Positions 1 to 9,633 are shown, counted from the first letter of the stretch. The stretch is DNA of 64,000 nt from Chitinophaga sancti (GCF_034424315.1 NZ_CP139972.1:6890501-6954500), one strand, 5' to 3'. Numbers and translations are program-made. Notes: generated by a model from the letters alone, not told the origin.

Positions 1-399
1 ATGGAGTACAATACGCCATCGTACTACCTGCTGGTGATGAATGGCAAAGACATAAAGACCAAAGATGGTCAGAAAGAAAGCCATGTATCTACCAAGGGCA
101 ACAAGCTGTTCGAACAGATCAACAAGATCACGGTGGATTGTGTACAGGGCAATGTTGTAGACAATGCAGCATTCAAAACTAATATCCTGGAGAACGGCAC
201 CGGCTACCTGCTGGAAATGACACCAGTAAATAAGCAGCTGGCGCAGTACTTTAAAACCATCGTACTGCTGGTAGATAAGAAAGATCTGACTGTGAATAAG
301 ATTGAGATGTATGAAGCAGGTGGTGATAATACCACCATCAGTTTCCTGCACAAACAACTGAATGTAAATATACCGGATGCGACCTTTGCTGCTAAATAG
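1..399 (+). CDS. LolA-like outer-membrane lipoprotein carrier family protein, 5' end outside the window
   Basis: The visible 132 residues are the C-terminal part of a LolA-type beta-sheet protein. Such proteins are usually about 200 residues with a signal peptide, and here there is none, so the Met at base 1 is probably internal. Recognisable stretches are 'TGYLLEMTPVNKQ' and 'LVDKKDLTVNKIEMYE', the pattern of LolA strands that end in a substrate-dependent fit. LolA-like proteins are a regular component of aryl-polyene and flexirubin clusters, where they are thought to escort the lipid-linked pigment or its lipoprotein partner across the periplasm. The stop overlaps the next gene by 23 nt, so the two are co-translated parts of one operon. 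The family call is fairly safe; the exact cargo is inference. Confidence 0.72.
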   Translation: MEYNTPSYYLLVMNGKDIKTKDGQKESHVSTKGNKLFEQINKITVDCVQGNVVDNAAFKTNILENGTGYLLEMTPVNKQLAQYFKTIVLLVDKKDLTVNKIEMYEAGGDNTTISFLHKQLNVNIPDATFAAK

Positions 400-997
400 T
401 CTGTTGCTGTTATGCATACTGACCAGCTGTACCAATGTTTATAAGGGCCTGCAACAGACCACTGGCGATCCTGCCTGCATTACGCAGTTCAGGCCACAAT
501 TTGACAATACGCTGTATAGCACACAGGTAGATGTGATGAAGCATCACCTGAGTGGCCTGTTATTCTTCAAGCAAATGCCTGATAGCAGTCAGCGTGTGGT
601 ATTCGCCAATGAAATGGGCTTTAAGTTCTTCGACTTTGAGTTTACGAAAGATGGTCAGTTCATCAAGCATTATATGATGGACAAGATGGATAAGAAAGCA
701 GTCGTAAAAACACTGAGAGGGGATTTTGAGCTGGTATTGTTACAACCTGATCTGTCAAAGGCAAGCGTGAAGCAGGAGGGGGCACTGCGCTATGTAGTCG
801 TGCCTACAGCAAAAGGTAACAACTATTATATCACCGACACCAGCTGTACAAAGCTGGAGAGAATAGAGAAATCATCTTCCCGCAAACCGGTAGTGAAGGC
901 CTGGCTCAGGGATTATAAGAACGGTGTGCCGGATACGATCCTGATCAGGCATCAGGGTTTTAAATTTAATATTTCATTACAACGCGTACAGAAATAA
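377..997 (+). CDS. Small lipoprotein of the flexirubin/aryl-polyene operon
   Basis: The 206-residue protein begins with a lipoprotein signal peptide: a hydrophobic stretch, then 'LCILTSC' with the lipidated Cys near residue 18. The mature part is predicted mostly beta and shows no catalytic motif that I recognise. Its place directly after the LolA-like gene suggests an outer-membrane lipoprotein that receives or anchors the pigment. The E. coli aryl-polyene cluster also has a lipoprotein of about this size (DUF3261), and this may be its positional counterpart, though I cannot show homology by eye. It starts inside the previous gene and shares one base with the next (TAATG), so translation is tightly coupled. 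Confidence 0.7.
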   Translation: MRPLLLNSLLLLCILTSCTNVYKGLQQTTGDPACITQFRPQFDNTLYSTQVDVMKHHLSGLLFFKQMPDSSQRVVFANEMGFKFFDFEFTKDGQFIKHYMMDKMDKKAVVKTLRGDFELVLLQPDLSKASVKQEGALRYVVVPTAKGNNYYITDTSCTKLERIEKSSSRKPVVKAWLRDYKNGVPDTILIRHQGFKFNISLQRVQK

Positions 998-1368
998 TGT
1001 TAGCAGGAAAATTATATACACTGGAACAGACATTACAGGAGGCCGCAGATAGCGCCACTTACCGTATCGTGCTGCATGCGCAGCATCCTGTATTTGAAGG
1101 CCATTTTCCCGGTCGCCCTGTGGTACCTGGTGTGACGATGATGCAAACCGTACAGGAATTACTGGAAAGGAAATTACAGCATCAGGTAGTGCTCAAAAAA
1201 GCCAGCCAGATGAAGTTCCTGAACATGATCGATCCAAATGCGCATCCGCAGATAGACGTAACTATCCAGTACAGGGAACAGGATGGAGATATTAAAGTGA
1301 CTGCCTCGCTAAAGTTTGAGGAGCTCACATTTATGAAATTTCAGGGAACATTCGTAGCCGCCTCATGA
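997..1368 (+). CDS. FabZ/hotdog-fold 3-hydroxyacyl-ACP dehydratase-like protein
   Basis: This 123-residue single hotdog domain carries the FabZ signature 'GHFPGRPVVPGV' at residues 35-46, with the catalytic-type His at 36. In FabZ the second catalytic residue is a Glu 14 positions later; here that position, residue 50, is Gln ('VTMMQTVQ'). In the aryl-polyene pathway a dehydratase of this kind removes water from the 3-hydroxyacyl-ACP during each extension cycle to make the conjugated polyene. Related cluster proteins in Bacteroidota seem to me to carry Gln here too, so it may be a subfamily feature rather than a loss. The gene overlaps both neighbours (TAATG before, ATGA after). Confidence 0.8.
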   Translation: MLAGKLYTLEQTLQEAADSATYRIVLHAQHPVFEGHFPGRPVVPGVTMMQTVQELLERKLQHQVVLKKASQMKFLNMIDPNAHPQIDVTIQYREQDGDIKVTASLKFEELTFMKFQGTFVAAS

Positions 1369-2570
1369 CGGAACAGCCAATATACAACGATCAGTTTTCG
1401 GCACGCAAAGTAGCCGTACTGATTCCTACTTATAATAATGCGGGCACGCTAAAAAACGTGCTGCTGGATGTGTTGTCTTATACCCACCACGTAATTGTGG
1501 TGAATGATGGCAGCACAGATAATACTGCAGCTATCCTGGATGAGTGTCCGCATGTGCAGCGGGTGGAATACATGCCTAACAAAGGAAAGGGTATTGCCCT
1601 GCGCAGAGGCTTTAAATACGCTGTGCAGCAGGGTTATGACTATGTGATCACCATGGATGCTGACGGGCAGCATTTTGCCTCAGACCTGCCGGTGATGCTG
1701 GAAAAGGTGAGCACACATCCTAAATCCATTGTAATTGGTGCACGTAACCTGCAACAGGAAAACATGCCTGGGAAAAACACGTTTGCCAATAAGTTTTCCA
1801 ACTTCTGGTTCTATGTGGAAACAGGCTTAAAAATGCCGGACACACAATCCGGTTACCGCCTGTATCCGGTATACGCCATGCAGGGCATGCACTTCTGGTG
1901 TACCAAGTATGAATTTGAAATAGAAGTGATGGTGCGTTGTGCCTGGAAGGGAATCGGTATTGATTCGGCGCCTGTAAAGGTGTATTATCCGCCGGCTGAT
2001 GAAAGGGTCTCTCATTTCCGGCCGCTGCGCGATTTTTCCCGTATCAGTGTATTGAACACGGTACTGGTACTGATCACGTTCCTGTATATCAAGCCTCGCG
2101 ACTTTATCCTGTATCTTTTTAAAAAGGAGAACTGGAAAACGATCTGGAATGATCATATTCTGAACAGGAATGAATCCAATGCGAAGAAAGCCGCAGCCAT
2201 CGGGTTGGGCGTATTCCTGGGCATCGTTCCTATCTGGGGTTTTCAGCTGCTGAGCGCTTACCTGCTGGCGGCGAGGTTGAAACTGAACAAGGCCCTGGTA
2301 CTGATAGCTTGTAATATCAGCGTACCACCCATGATTCCTTTTATCATCTTTGCTAGCTTCCTGACAGGTAAGTTCTGGATGAAGAATGGCAGCACCACTA
2401 TTAACTTCAGCAAGCAACTGAGTTTTGAAACGGTGAAGATGAACTTTGAACAATATCTCTATGGTAGTATTACGCTTTCGATTGTGGCCGGCCTGCTGGC
2501 AGGATTGATTGTGTATGCATTACTTTCTATATTCAGGAACGATCCTGTAAAACAAGACCAGCCAATTTAG
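1365..2570 (+). CDS. Glycosyltransferase family 2 with C-terminal DUF2062 membrane domain
   Basis: Residues about 15-240 form a GT-A family 2 domain: 'VLIPTYNNAG' at the start, 'VVNDGSTDNT' for nucleotide-sugar binding, and the metal-binding region 'TMDADGQH'. From about residue 270 a hydrophobic DUF2062 domain follows ('IGLGVFLGIVPIWGFQ', then two or three membrane segments), which would hold the enzyme at the inner membrane. Such GT2-DUF2062 proteins occur in flexirubin clusters and may transfer a sugar or prenyl-linked sugar to the pigment or its lipid anchor; the acceptor cannot be read from the sequence. The start overlaps the preceding stop as ATGA. A 15-nt gap leads to the transporter fusion. 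Confidence 0.82.
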   Translation: MTEQPIYNDQFSARKVAVLIPTYNNAGTLKNVLLDVLSYTHHVIVVNDGSTDNTAAILDECPHVQRVEYMPNKGKGIALRRGFKYAVQQGYDYVITMDADGQHFASDLPVMLEKVSTHPKSIVIGARNLQQENMPGKNTFANKFSNFWFYVETGLKMPDTQSGYRLYPVYAMQGMHFWCTKYEFEIEVMVRCAWKGIGIDSAPVKVYYPPADERVSHFRPLRDFSRISVLNTVLVLITFLYIKPRDFILYLFKKENWKTIWNDHILNRNESNAKKAAAIGLGVFLGIVPIWGFQLLSAYLLAARLKLNKALVLIACNISVPPMIPFIIFASFLTGKFWMKNGSTTINFSKQLSFETVKMNFEQYLYGSITLSIVAGLLAGLIVYALLSIFRNDPVKQDQPI

Positions 2571-2585
2571 TTAAGCATTATTAGT

Positions 2586-5500
2586 ATGGGCAAATTATTC
2601 GTCGGCATATACAATTTCTTTGATCGTCACAAAGCATGGTGCTGGGCCTGTATGCTCTTCAGTTTCGTGCTGGTAGGCATTGGTGCATGGCAGATCAGGC
2701 TGGAAGAGGACATTACCCGTATTCTGCCACAGGATAAAACCCTTGATAAGCTGCAGCAGGTGTTCAACGATAGCCATTTTGCTGATAAGCTGGTCATTAC
2801 AATTTCACAGAAAGATAGTACAGCTGTTGCGCAGCCGGATAGTTTGACCGCATTTGCAGCTGAACTGACGGATTACGCGCATGTAAGACTGGCACCATGG
2901 GTGAGCCAGATCCAGGCACAGGTACAGGATAGTACGGTACTGGATATGATGCAGGTGATGCAGGAGCACCTGCCCGTATTCCTGGAAGAACAGGATTACA
3001 AGCGCATCGATTCTCTCATCACCCCGGATCGCCTGCAACAATCACTGCAAAACAATTATAATACCCTGATCTCACCGGCTGGTATGGTTGTGAAAAAGGT
3101 GATCGCGGTAGACCCTACCGGTATGTCCTGGCTGGGGATTAAGAAACTCCAACACTTACAGTACGACGATCACTTTGAGCTATATGATGGTTATATCATG
3201 ACGAAAGACCATCAGCACATCCTGCTGTTTATTACACCTAAATTCCCTCCCAGTGCAACGGGAAAGAATACAGTGTTCTTAAAAGAATTACAGGCGCAGA
3301 TCGATTCCCTTCAACAACAGCATTCCTTTACGACAGCTTCCTGTTTTGGGGGCACAGCTGTATCAGCAGGTAATGCAATCCAGCTAAAGCAAGACCTGAT
3401 CCTGACCCTGAGCATTACGATTGTTGTGTTCGTGATATTGATACCGCTGTACTTCAGAAAGAAGAGAGCTGCCCTATTACTGATGTTGCCGGTGGTGTTT
3501 GGTGGATTATTTTCACTGGCATGTATCTGGCTGGTGCAGGGAAGTATCTCAGGTATTGCATTGGGGGTAGGTGCGGTCGTATTGGGTATTGCGATTAACT
3601 ACTCCTTACACGTATTTAACCACTATCGCCATTTCCCCGACATCCGCGAGGTGATCAATGACCTGGCTACCCCTATGACAATCGGAAGCTTTACAACGAT
3701 CGGAGGCTTTCTTTGTTTGCAGTTTATAGAGTCTCCCATATTGCAGGATGTGGGCATTTTTGCTGCATTTAGTTTGATTGGTGCTGCTTTGTTCTCTTTG
3801 GTTTTCTTGCCACACCTGATTGTGCTGGGGAAAAAAACGGATATAACTGTTCATCATGATACCTGGTTAGATAAGATCTCAACTTACAAACCAGAGAAGA
3901 ATAAATGGTTGGTAGGCGGTATTCTCGTATTGACGGTGATCTTCTTCTTCACCATGAAGAATGTAGGTTTTGAAAGTGATATGATGCGTATGAACTTTAT
4001 GCGTCCTGAGCTCAAAGAAGCTGAAACGACGCTTAATAAAGTTAATGCTTATACTGCACAATCCGTATACTTAATCACCGAGGCCCCTGACCTGGAAACA
4101 GCCTTGCAACGCAGTGAAGCACTGTTGCCAAAGGTGAACCAGTTACAGCAACAGGGAGCAGTGAAAAAGTATACAGGTGTAAATGTATTGTTGCTTTCCA
4201 ACCAGGAACAACAACGCCGCATACAAAGATGGAATGCTTACTGGACACCTGAGAAGAAACAACAGGTAATTGCCTATATGCAGCAACATGGTCCTGCTGT
4301 CGGGTTTAAATCCGCTGCCTTCGATGCCTTTGCACAGTGGCTCACACAGGATTTTACAACTATTCCGGATGCAACTTTACATAATTTACGTACAGGTACC
4401 TTAGGCGATTTCATCACAGAAAAACATGGCAAGGTATCGTTGGTGACCCTGCTAAAAGTAGACCCTGCCCAAAAGAAAACGGTTTACGAAAAGCTGGAGC
4501 ATGATCCCAATACCACCATCCTGGATAAGCAATATGTAACGAACCGCCTGGTAGTGGTATTACAAAGTGAGTTCAGCCGAATCGCCTGGATGACTTCATT
4601 GCTCGTATTCTTTGCATTATTACTCTCATATGGCCGTATAGAACTTACCATCATCACCTTTATCCCCATGGCCATCAGCTGGGTATGGATCTTAGGTATT
4701 ATGGGTTTGTTCGGGATTAAATTTAACATCGTAAATATTATCCTCAGTACATTCATCTTTGGTCTTGGTGACGACTACAGCATTTTTACCATGGATGGTT
4801 TATTGCAGCGATATAAGACGGGTAAAGATGAAAACCTTTCTTCATTCCGTTCTTCCATTTTCCTTTCTGCTATCACGACAATCATTGGTCTGGGTGTAAT
4901 GATCTTTGCAAAGCATCCTTCCCTGAAGTCGCTGGCATTGATCTCTATCATTGGTATCAGTTCTGTGGTATTGGTATCACAGGTATTGATTCCATTCCTG
5001 TTCAACTGGCTTATAACGAACCGGGTGAGTAAGGGCAGAGCACCCTGGACACTGCATGGCTGGCTGAAATCTGTATTTGCATTTACATACTTCACCTTTG
5101 GCTGTCTGCTGATGACAGCGATAGGATGGTTCCTGCTCCGCATCCATCCATTCAACAGGAAAACAGGTAAGCGATTGTATCATCGCGTGTTGTCAAAATA
5201 CACATGGTCTGTGATCTATATCATGGGTAATGTGAAAAAGAAGATCATTAATCCACTGGGTGAAAAGCTGGATAAGCCAGCTGTGATCATCAGTAATCAT
5301 CAGTCATTTCTCGATATCCTGGTGTCTACTATGCTGCATCCAAACGTAATATTGCTGACCAGTGAATGGGTATGGAACTCCCCTGTATTTGGTGCGGTGG
5401 TAAGGATGGCAGATTACTACCCGGTAGCAGAGGGTGCAGAAGGAAGTATCGAAAAGCTGAAAGAACAGGTAGCCAATGGATACTCTATCGTGGTATATCC

Positions 5501-6443
5501 GGAAGGTACACGTTCACCTGACGGTAAGATGAAACGCTTCCACAAAGGAGCTTTTTATATTGCAGAACAATTAGGGCTGGATATACTACCTATCCTCATT
5601 CACGGTACAGGTTATACCATGAGCAAGAACGATTTTCTGCTCAAAGACGGTCAGATCACCGTGAAATACCTGCCTCGTATTGCACCTGGTGATAACTATG
5701 CCGCACGTACCAAAGAGATCAGCCGTTATTTCAAAGCTGAGCATGAAGTGCTGCGTCAGACGATTGAAACACCTGCATATTATCGTGAACAGATGATCTA
5801 TAACTACATTTACAAAGGCCCGGTGTTGGAATGGTACATGCGTATCAAAACAAAGCTGGAAGGCAACTATGAGCTCTTTGATGAGTTGTTGCCAAAGCAG
5901 GGCCGTATACTGGATGTAGGTTGCGGATATGGATTCCTGAGCTATATGCTTCACTGGATGTCATCTGGCAGGATTGTGAAAGGGATCGATTATGATGAAG
6001 ATAAAATCATCACCGCGCAGCATGGCTACCTGAGAGGAGAGCAGCTGTCATTCGAATGCGTAGACGTAACCAATTATACATTTGACGAGTACGATGCATT
6101 CATCATTACAGATGTATTGCATTACCTGCAAGCGAACGAGCAGGAGAAAGTATTGTCAGCGTGCATCAATCAACTGGAACCGGGTGGGGTGATCATTGTG
6201 AGGGATGGAGACAGTGACCTCAAAGAAAGACATGAGGGAACCCGTCTCACTGAATTCTTTTCCACCAAACTGCTCGGGTTCAACAAGACAAAAGATAAGC
6301 CCTTGTCTTTCTTTTCCTCATCAGCAATTGCCCGCATTGTGGCAGCTAATGGCGCGGTGATGGAGAAAATTGATAACACGCGTTATACCTCGAATGTTAT
6401 TTTTATCATTAAAAAGTTACCCCCTGAAGATGCAGCAATATGA
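2586..6443 (+). CDS. Trifunctional MMPL exporter / lysophospholipid acyltransferase / SAM methyltransferase
   Basis: This 1285-residue protein joins three domains. Residues 1-860 are an MMPL/RND-type exporter: an N-terminal membrane helix, a large periplasmic loop, a helix cluster at about 268-415, a second periplasmic loop, and a second cluster at about 663-811. Residues about 875-1060 are a PlsC-type acyltransferase with the HX4D motif 'NHQSFLD' (His905, Asp910) and 'YPEGTRS' around 973. The C-terminus is a class I methyltransferase with the SAM loop 'DVGCGYG' at 1110-1116. This architecture is a known feature of Bacteroidota flexirubin clusters. Acylation, methylation and export of the pigment ester by one polypeptide fits the cluster but is inference. 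Its 3' end overlaps the next gene by 14 nt. Confidence 0.9.
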   Translation: MGKLFVGIYNFFDRHKAWCWACMLFSFVLVGIGAWQIRLEEDITRILPQDKTLDKLQQVFNDSHFADKLVITISQKDSTAVAQPDSLTAFAAELTDYAHVRLAPWVSQIQAQVQDSTVLDMMQVMQEHLPVFLEEQDYKRIDSLITPDRLQQSLQNNYNTLISPAGMVVKKVIAVDPTGMSWLGIKKLQHLQYDDHFELYDGYIMTKDHQHILLFITPKFPPSATGKNTVFLKELQAQIDSLQQQHSFTTASCFGGTAVSAGNAIQLKQDLILTLSITIVVFVILIPLYFRKKRAALLLMLPVVFGGLFSLACIWLVQGSISGIALGVGAVVLGIAINYSLHVFNHYRHFPDIREVINDLATPMTIGSFTTIGGFLCLQFIESPILQDVGIFAAFSLIGAALFSLVFLPHLIVLGKKTDITVHHDTWLDKISTYKPEKNKWLVGGILVLTVIFFFTMKNVGFESDMMRMNFMRPELKEAETTLNKVNAYTAQSVYLITEAPDLETALQRSEALLPKVNQLQQQGAVKKYTGVNVLLLSNQEQQRRIQRWNAYWTPEKKQQVIAYMQQHGPAVGFKSAAFDAFAQWLTQDFTTIPDATLHNLRTGTLGDFITEKHGKVSLVTLLKVDPAQKKTVYEKLEHDPNTTILDKQYVTNRLVVVLQSEFSRIAWMTSLLVFFALLLSYGRIELTIITFIPMAISWVWILGIMGLFGIKFNIVNIILSTFIFGLGDDYSIFTMDGLLQRYKTGKDENLSSFRSSIFLSAITTIIGLGVMIFAKHPSLKSLALISIIGISSVVLVSQVLIPFLFNWLITNRVSKGRAPWTLHGWLKSVFAFTYFTFGCLLMTAIGWFLLRIHPFNRKTGKRLYHRVLSKYTWSVIYIMGNVKKKIINPLGEKLDKPAVIISNHQSFLDILVSTMLHPNVILLTSEWVWNSPVFGAVVRMADYYPVAEGAEGSIEKLKEQVANGYSIVVYPEGTRSPDGKMKRFHKGAFYIAEQLGLDILPILIHGTGYTMSKNDFLLKDGQITVKYLPRIAPGDNYAARTKEISRYFKAEHEVLRQTIETPAYYREQMIYNYIYKGPVLEWYMRIKTKLEGNYELFDELLPKQGRILDVGCGYGFLSYMLHWMSSGRIVKGIDYDEDKIITAQHGYLRGEQLSFECVDVTNYTFDEYDAFIITDVLHYLQANEQEKVLSACINQLEPGGVIIVRDGDSDLKERHEGTRLTEFFSTKLLGFNKTKDKPLSFFSSSAIARIVAANGAVMEKIDNTRYTSNVIFIIKKLPPEDAAI

Positions 6444-7938
6444 TGTCATAATTATCGGAAGTGGCCTGGGCAGTTTAGTTTGCGGAGCCATCCTCGGCAA
6501 GTATGGTTATCGTGTTTGTTTATTTGAAAAAAACAGACAGATAGGTGGTTGCCTGCAAACCTATTCGCGCGACAAAGCTATTATTGATTCCGGTGTGCAC
6601 TACATTGGTGGCCTGGAAGAAGGACAGACCCTACACAAAGTATTTCGTTATCTGGGCGTGTTCAATAACATGAAGTTGCTGCGGATGGAGATAGATGGTT
6701 TCGATCATATCTCTTTTGGCAATGAGCAGCATGTATATAAGATGGCCCAGGGCAGGGAAAATTTTATTCAGCAACTGGTAGCCGATTTTCCAAAAGAAAA
6801 GGAAGCCCTGCATGCTTATGTGGATAAACTGGAAGAAGTATGTGGCAAGTTCCCGCTCTTCAATATGAGACTGGGGAATGCCGCAGAAAAGGAAAGTGTG
6901 ATGGGGGAGGAGGTCTCGGCATTCCTGCGTAGTATTACGAGCAATGAACGCCTGCAAAATGTACTGGCAGGTAATAACATGCTCTATGCGGGTTATCCTG
7001 ACAGAACACCTTTATATGTACATGCCCTGGTACAACATAGCTATATAGAAAGTGCCTGGAAATGTGTAGATGGAGGTTCTGTTATTGCGCGCAGCCTGAG
7101 CAAGACTATCCGTGCACAGGGTGGCGATATCATTCGTAATACAGAAGTAAAATCGATTGTTGAGTCAGAAGGGAAGGTGAGCCACATTGTACTGGAAAAT
7201 GGTCAGGAGGTGGGCGGTAAATACTTTATTTCAGGTCTGCATCCTGTGCGTACCATTGGTATGGTAAAGGGAGAAGGGCTTCGTAATGCGTATAAGAGCC
7301 GTATTAACTCGCTGGAAAATACGCCGGGTACCTTTATGATCAACGTAATACTAAAGCCGGGTACATTCCCGTATCTGAATCATAACATCTATCATCATGC
7401 CACTTCCAATGCATGGGATGGCATTAATTATACGGCGGACAACTGGCCGCAGACCTATGCGATGTTCGTATCTGCAGGTACAGGTAAGGAGCAGTATGCT
7501 GATAACCTGTCTATTATGACCTATATGCGTTACGAAGATGTGGCGCAATGGCATGATACCTTCAATACCGACGATAAGCCACATGAAAGGGACGCCAGTT
7601 ACCAGGAATTTAAAAAGGAGAAGGCTGAAAAGCTGCTGGATATGGTATCTCAGCAATATCCGCACCTGCGGAGCTGCATTCATGCGATGTATGTAGCCAC
7701 GCCACTTACATACCGGGATTACCTGAATATTCCGGAAGGTAGTATGTACGGAATTGTTAAAGATGCAAGAGAACCGTTAAAGTCAATGATTCCTGCAGCT
7801 ACCAGGCTGCCGAATTTGTATCTTACAGGCCAAAACCTGAACTTACATGGTATTTTGGGGGTCACGATGAGTGCGGTGCTTACCTGTGCCAGCTTAGTCG
7901 ATTTGGAAACTATCGTGGAAGAGATAAACAGGAGTTAA
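6430..7938 (+). CDS. Phytoene-desaturase-like FAD-dependent oxidoreductase
   Basis: The 502-residue enzyme starts with a Rossmann FAD-binding motif, 'DVIIIGSGLGSLVCG', followed by 'LFEKNRQIGGCLQT', the dinucleotide fingerprint of the phytoene desaturase/CrtI superfamily. The C-terminal motif 'LYLTGQNLNLHGILG' fits the second FAD-contacting segment. An upstream in-frame ATG at 6370 would add 20 residues that lie inside the previous gene and look non-native, so I take the ATG at 6430, directly before the flavin motif. It overlaps the exporter gene by 14 nt. In flexirubin clusters this oxidoreductase is thought to desaturate or tailor the polyene or resorcinol part; the substrate is not visible here. 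Confidence 0.85.
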   Translation: MQQYDVIIIGSGLGSLVCGAILGKYGYRVCLFEKNRQIGGCLQTYSRDKAIIDSGVHYIGGLEEGQTLHKVFRYLGVFNNMKLLRMEIDGFDHISFGNEQHVYKMAQGRENFIQQLVADFPKEKEALHAYVDKLEEVCGKFPLFNMRLGNAAEKESVMGEEVSAFLRSITSNERLQNVLAGNNMLYAGYPDRTPLYVHALVQHSYIESAWKCVDGGSVIARSLSKTIRAQGGDIIRNTEVKSIVESEGKVSHIVLENGQEVGGKYFISGLHPVRTIGMVKGEGLRNAYKSRINSLENTPGTFMINVILKPGTFPYLNHNIYHHATSNAWDGINYTADNWPQTYAMFVSAGTGKEQYADNLSIMTYMRYEDVAQWHDTFNTDDKPHERDASYQEFKKEKAEKLLDMVSQQYPHLRSCIHAMYVATPLTYRDYLNIPEGSMYGIVKDAREPLKSMIPAATRLPNLYLTGQNLNLHGILGVTMSAVLTCASLVDLETIVEEINRS

Positions 7939-7950
7939 GTCATTTATAAT

Positions 7951-9633
7951 ATGAACAAGGGGAAAAAACGAAGCGGATGGCGCAAATTGGGGAGAGCGCT
8001 GTTATTTATTTTTGGCGGCATCTTATTGTTGCTGATAGCATTGATCATTTACGTGGTGAGTGTAGGGCATATCAACCCACCTGATATTGCTGACAAAAGT
8101 GCACTGAAACTGGAGCGTAAACAACTGGATCCATCAGCTTATACCATTGGCAATAACTGGTTCCGTAAGAGCAACAGCGGCTTGTATGAAATGTATGTGG
8201 AAGGAAAGCCTTTTGAAAGAGGCGTGATCTATGGCAAGCTCTCTGCTGAACTGGTGAAAAGACAGGAGGATAACTTCACGGATCAGATCAAAAAGATGAT
8301 CCCTTCGCAGTCTTATTTAAAGTTCCTGCGCTACTTCGTAGGTTTCTTTAACCGTAACCTCGCAAATAATATAGAAGAAGAAAATAAGGAAGAAATATAT
8401 GGTATCTCTTTCTCTGCTTCTGATAAATACGATTTTATTGGTACCAACTATGAGCGCCTGCTCAATTACCACGCTGCGCACGACATAGGTCACGCATTGC
8501 AGAACATGGCACTGGTAGGTTGTACTTCCTTTGCCACCTGGAATGATGCTTCTGCCGATAGTAGCCTGATCATAGGCCGCAATTTCGACTTCTATGTAGG
8601 CGATAAGTTTGCAGAAGATAAGGTGATTGCTTTCTATCATCCTGACAAGGGTTTCAATTTTATGATTGTAACCTGGGCAGGTTTTACCGGTTGTGCTTCA
8701 GGTATGAACCAGGAAGGGCTGACAGTGACGATCAATGCTGATAAGAGTAAAATTCCTACCGGGTCTGCTACACCTGTGTCGCTGGTAGCAAGAGAGATCC
8801 TGCAATATGCGAAGAACATTGACGAAGCTTATGCAATAGCAAAGAAACATACGATGTTCGTATCCGAATCCTTCCTGATCGGCTCTGCATTTGACAACCG
8901 TGCAGCCATCATTGAAAAGACGCCGGATAGCATGGAACTGTATGATCCCAAAAAGAACTTCATCACCTGTACAAATCACTTCCAGGGAGAGAATTTCAAG
9001 GCTACACCTGAGAATATCAAACAGAGAGATGAAACTGCTTCCGGATACCGCTTTGAGCGGCTGACTGAATTGCTGAAAGAGAAGGGTCCTAATACAGTTC
9101 AAAATACGGTAGACATTCTGCGTGACCGTTTCGGTCTGCAGGGCAGGGATATCGGTGTAGGTAATGAGAAAGCCATCAACCAGTTCATCGCACATCACTC
9201 TGTTGTGTTTGAACCTAAGAAGAAACTGGTATGGGTGTCGACTGCACCATGGCAGATGGGTGAGTATGTATGCTATAACCTGGATTCTATTTTCAGCATG
9301 CATGGTTTGCATACAGATCATGAGGTATACGACAGCAGCCGAATGATAGCGCCGGATCCATTTATGCAGACGAAAGCCTTTATTAACTTCAAAGCATATC
9401 GTTCCTTAAAACAGGCAGCACAGGAAGGTGCTCAGTTAGATCCTAAACTGATACCGGCACTGGATCCTGAGTTCTATCATGCATATGTGGTAGCTGGTGA
9501 TTATGCTTTCAAACACGGTAACCTTGAGGAAGCGAAAGGATTTTATGAAGTGGCACTCACAAAAGTGATTGCCAACAAATCAGAGGAAATCCATATCCGG
9601 AAACAAATAGAATTGTGTAATAAAAAATCATGA
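7951..9633 (+). CDS. Membrane-anchored C45-family (acyl-CoA:6-APA acyltransferase-like) Ntn hydrolase
   Basis: After a positively charged N-terminus, residues about 13-35 form one membrane helix ('LLFIFGGILLLLIALIIYVV'). The domain behind it matches the C45/AAT family: 'LVGCTSFATW' with the presumed nucleophile Cys191 after Gly, 'IGRNFDF', 'WAGFTGCASGMNQEGL' and 'ITCTNHF'. In this superfamily the Gly-Cys bond is cut autocatalytically to expose the Cys, which then makes or breaks amides or esters. Residues about 480-560 look helical and TPR-like. In flexirubin clusters it is a candidate for esterifying the polyene acid to the dialkylresorcinol, which is inference. It overlaps acpS by four bases (ATGA). 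Confidence 0.8.
   Translation: MNKGKKRSGWRKLGRALLFIFGGILLLLIALIIYVVSVGHINPPDIADKSALKLERKQLDPSAYTIGNNWFRKSNSGLYEMYVEGKPFERGVIYGKLSAELVKRQEDNFTDQIKKMIPSQSYLKFLRYFVGFFNRNLANNIEEENKEEIYGISFSASDKYDFIGTNYERLLNYHAAHDIGHALQNMALVGCTSFATWNDASADSSLIIGRNFDFYVGDKFAEDKVIAFYHPDKGFNFMIVTWAGFTGCASGMNQEGLTVTINADKSKIPTGSATPVSLVAREILQYAKNIDEAYAIAKKHTMFVSESFLIGSAFDNRAAIIEKTPDSMELYDPKKNFITCTNHFQGENFKATPENIKQRDETASGYRFERLTELLKEKGPNTVQNTVDILRDRFGLQGRDIGVGNEKAINQFIAHHSVVFEPKKKLVWVSTAPWQMGEYVCYNLDSIFSMHGLHTDHEVYDSSRMIAPDPFMQTKAFINFKAYRSLKQAAQEGAQLDPKLIPALDPEFYHAYVVAGDYAFKHGNLEEAKGFYEVALTKVIANKSEEIHIRKQIELCNKKS

Noticed and set aside
6370..6429. Upstream ATG that would lengthen the phytoene-desaturase-like protein by 20 residues
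   Set aside because: The extension lies inside the previous gene and precedes the FAD motif that normally begins within the first few residues; ATG 6430 fits better.
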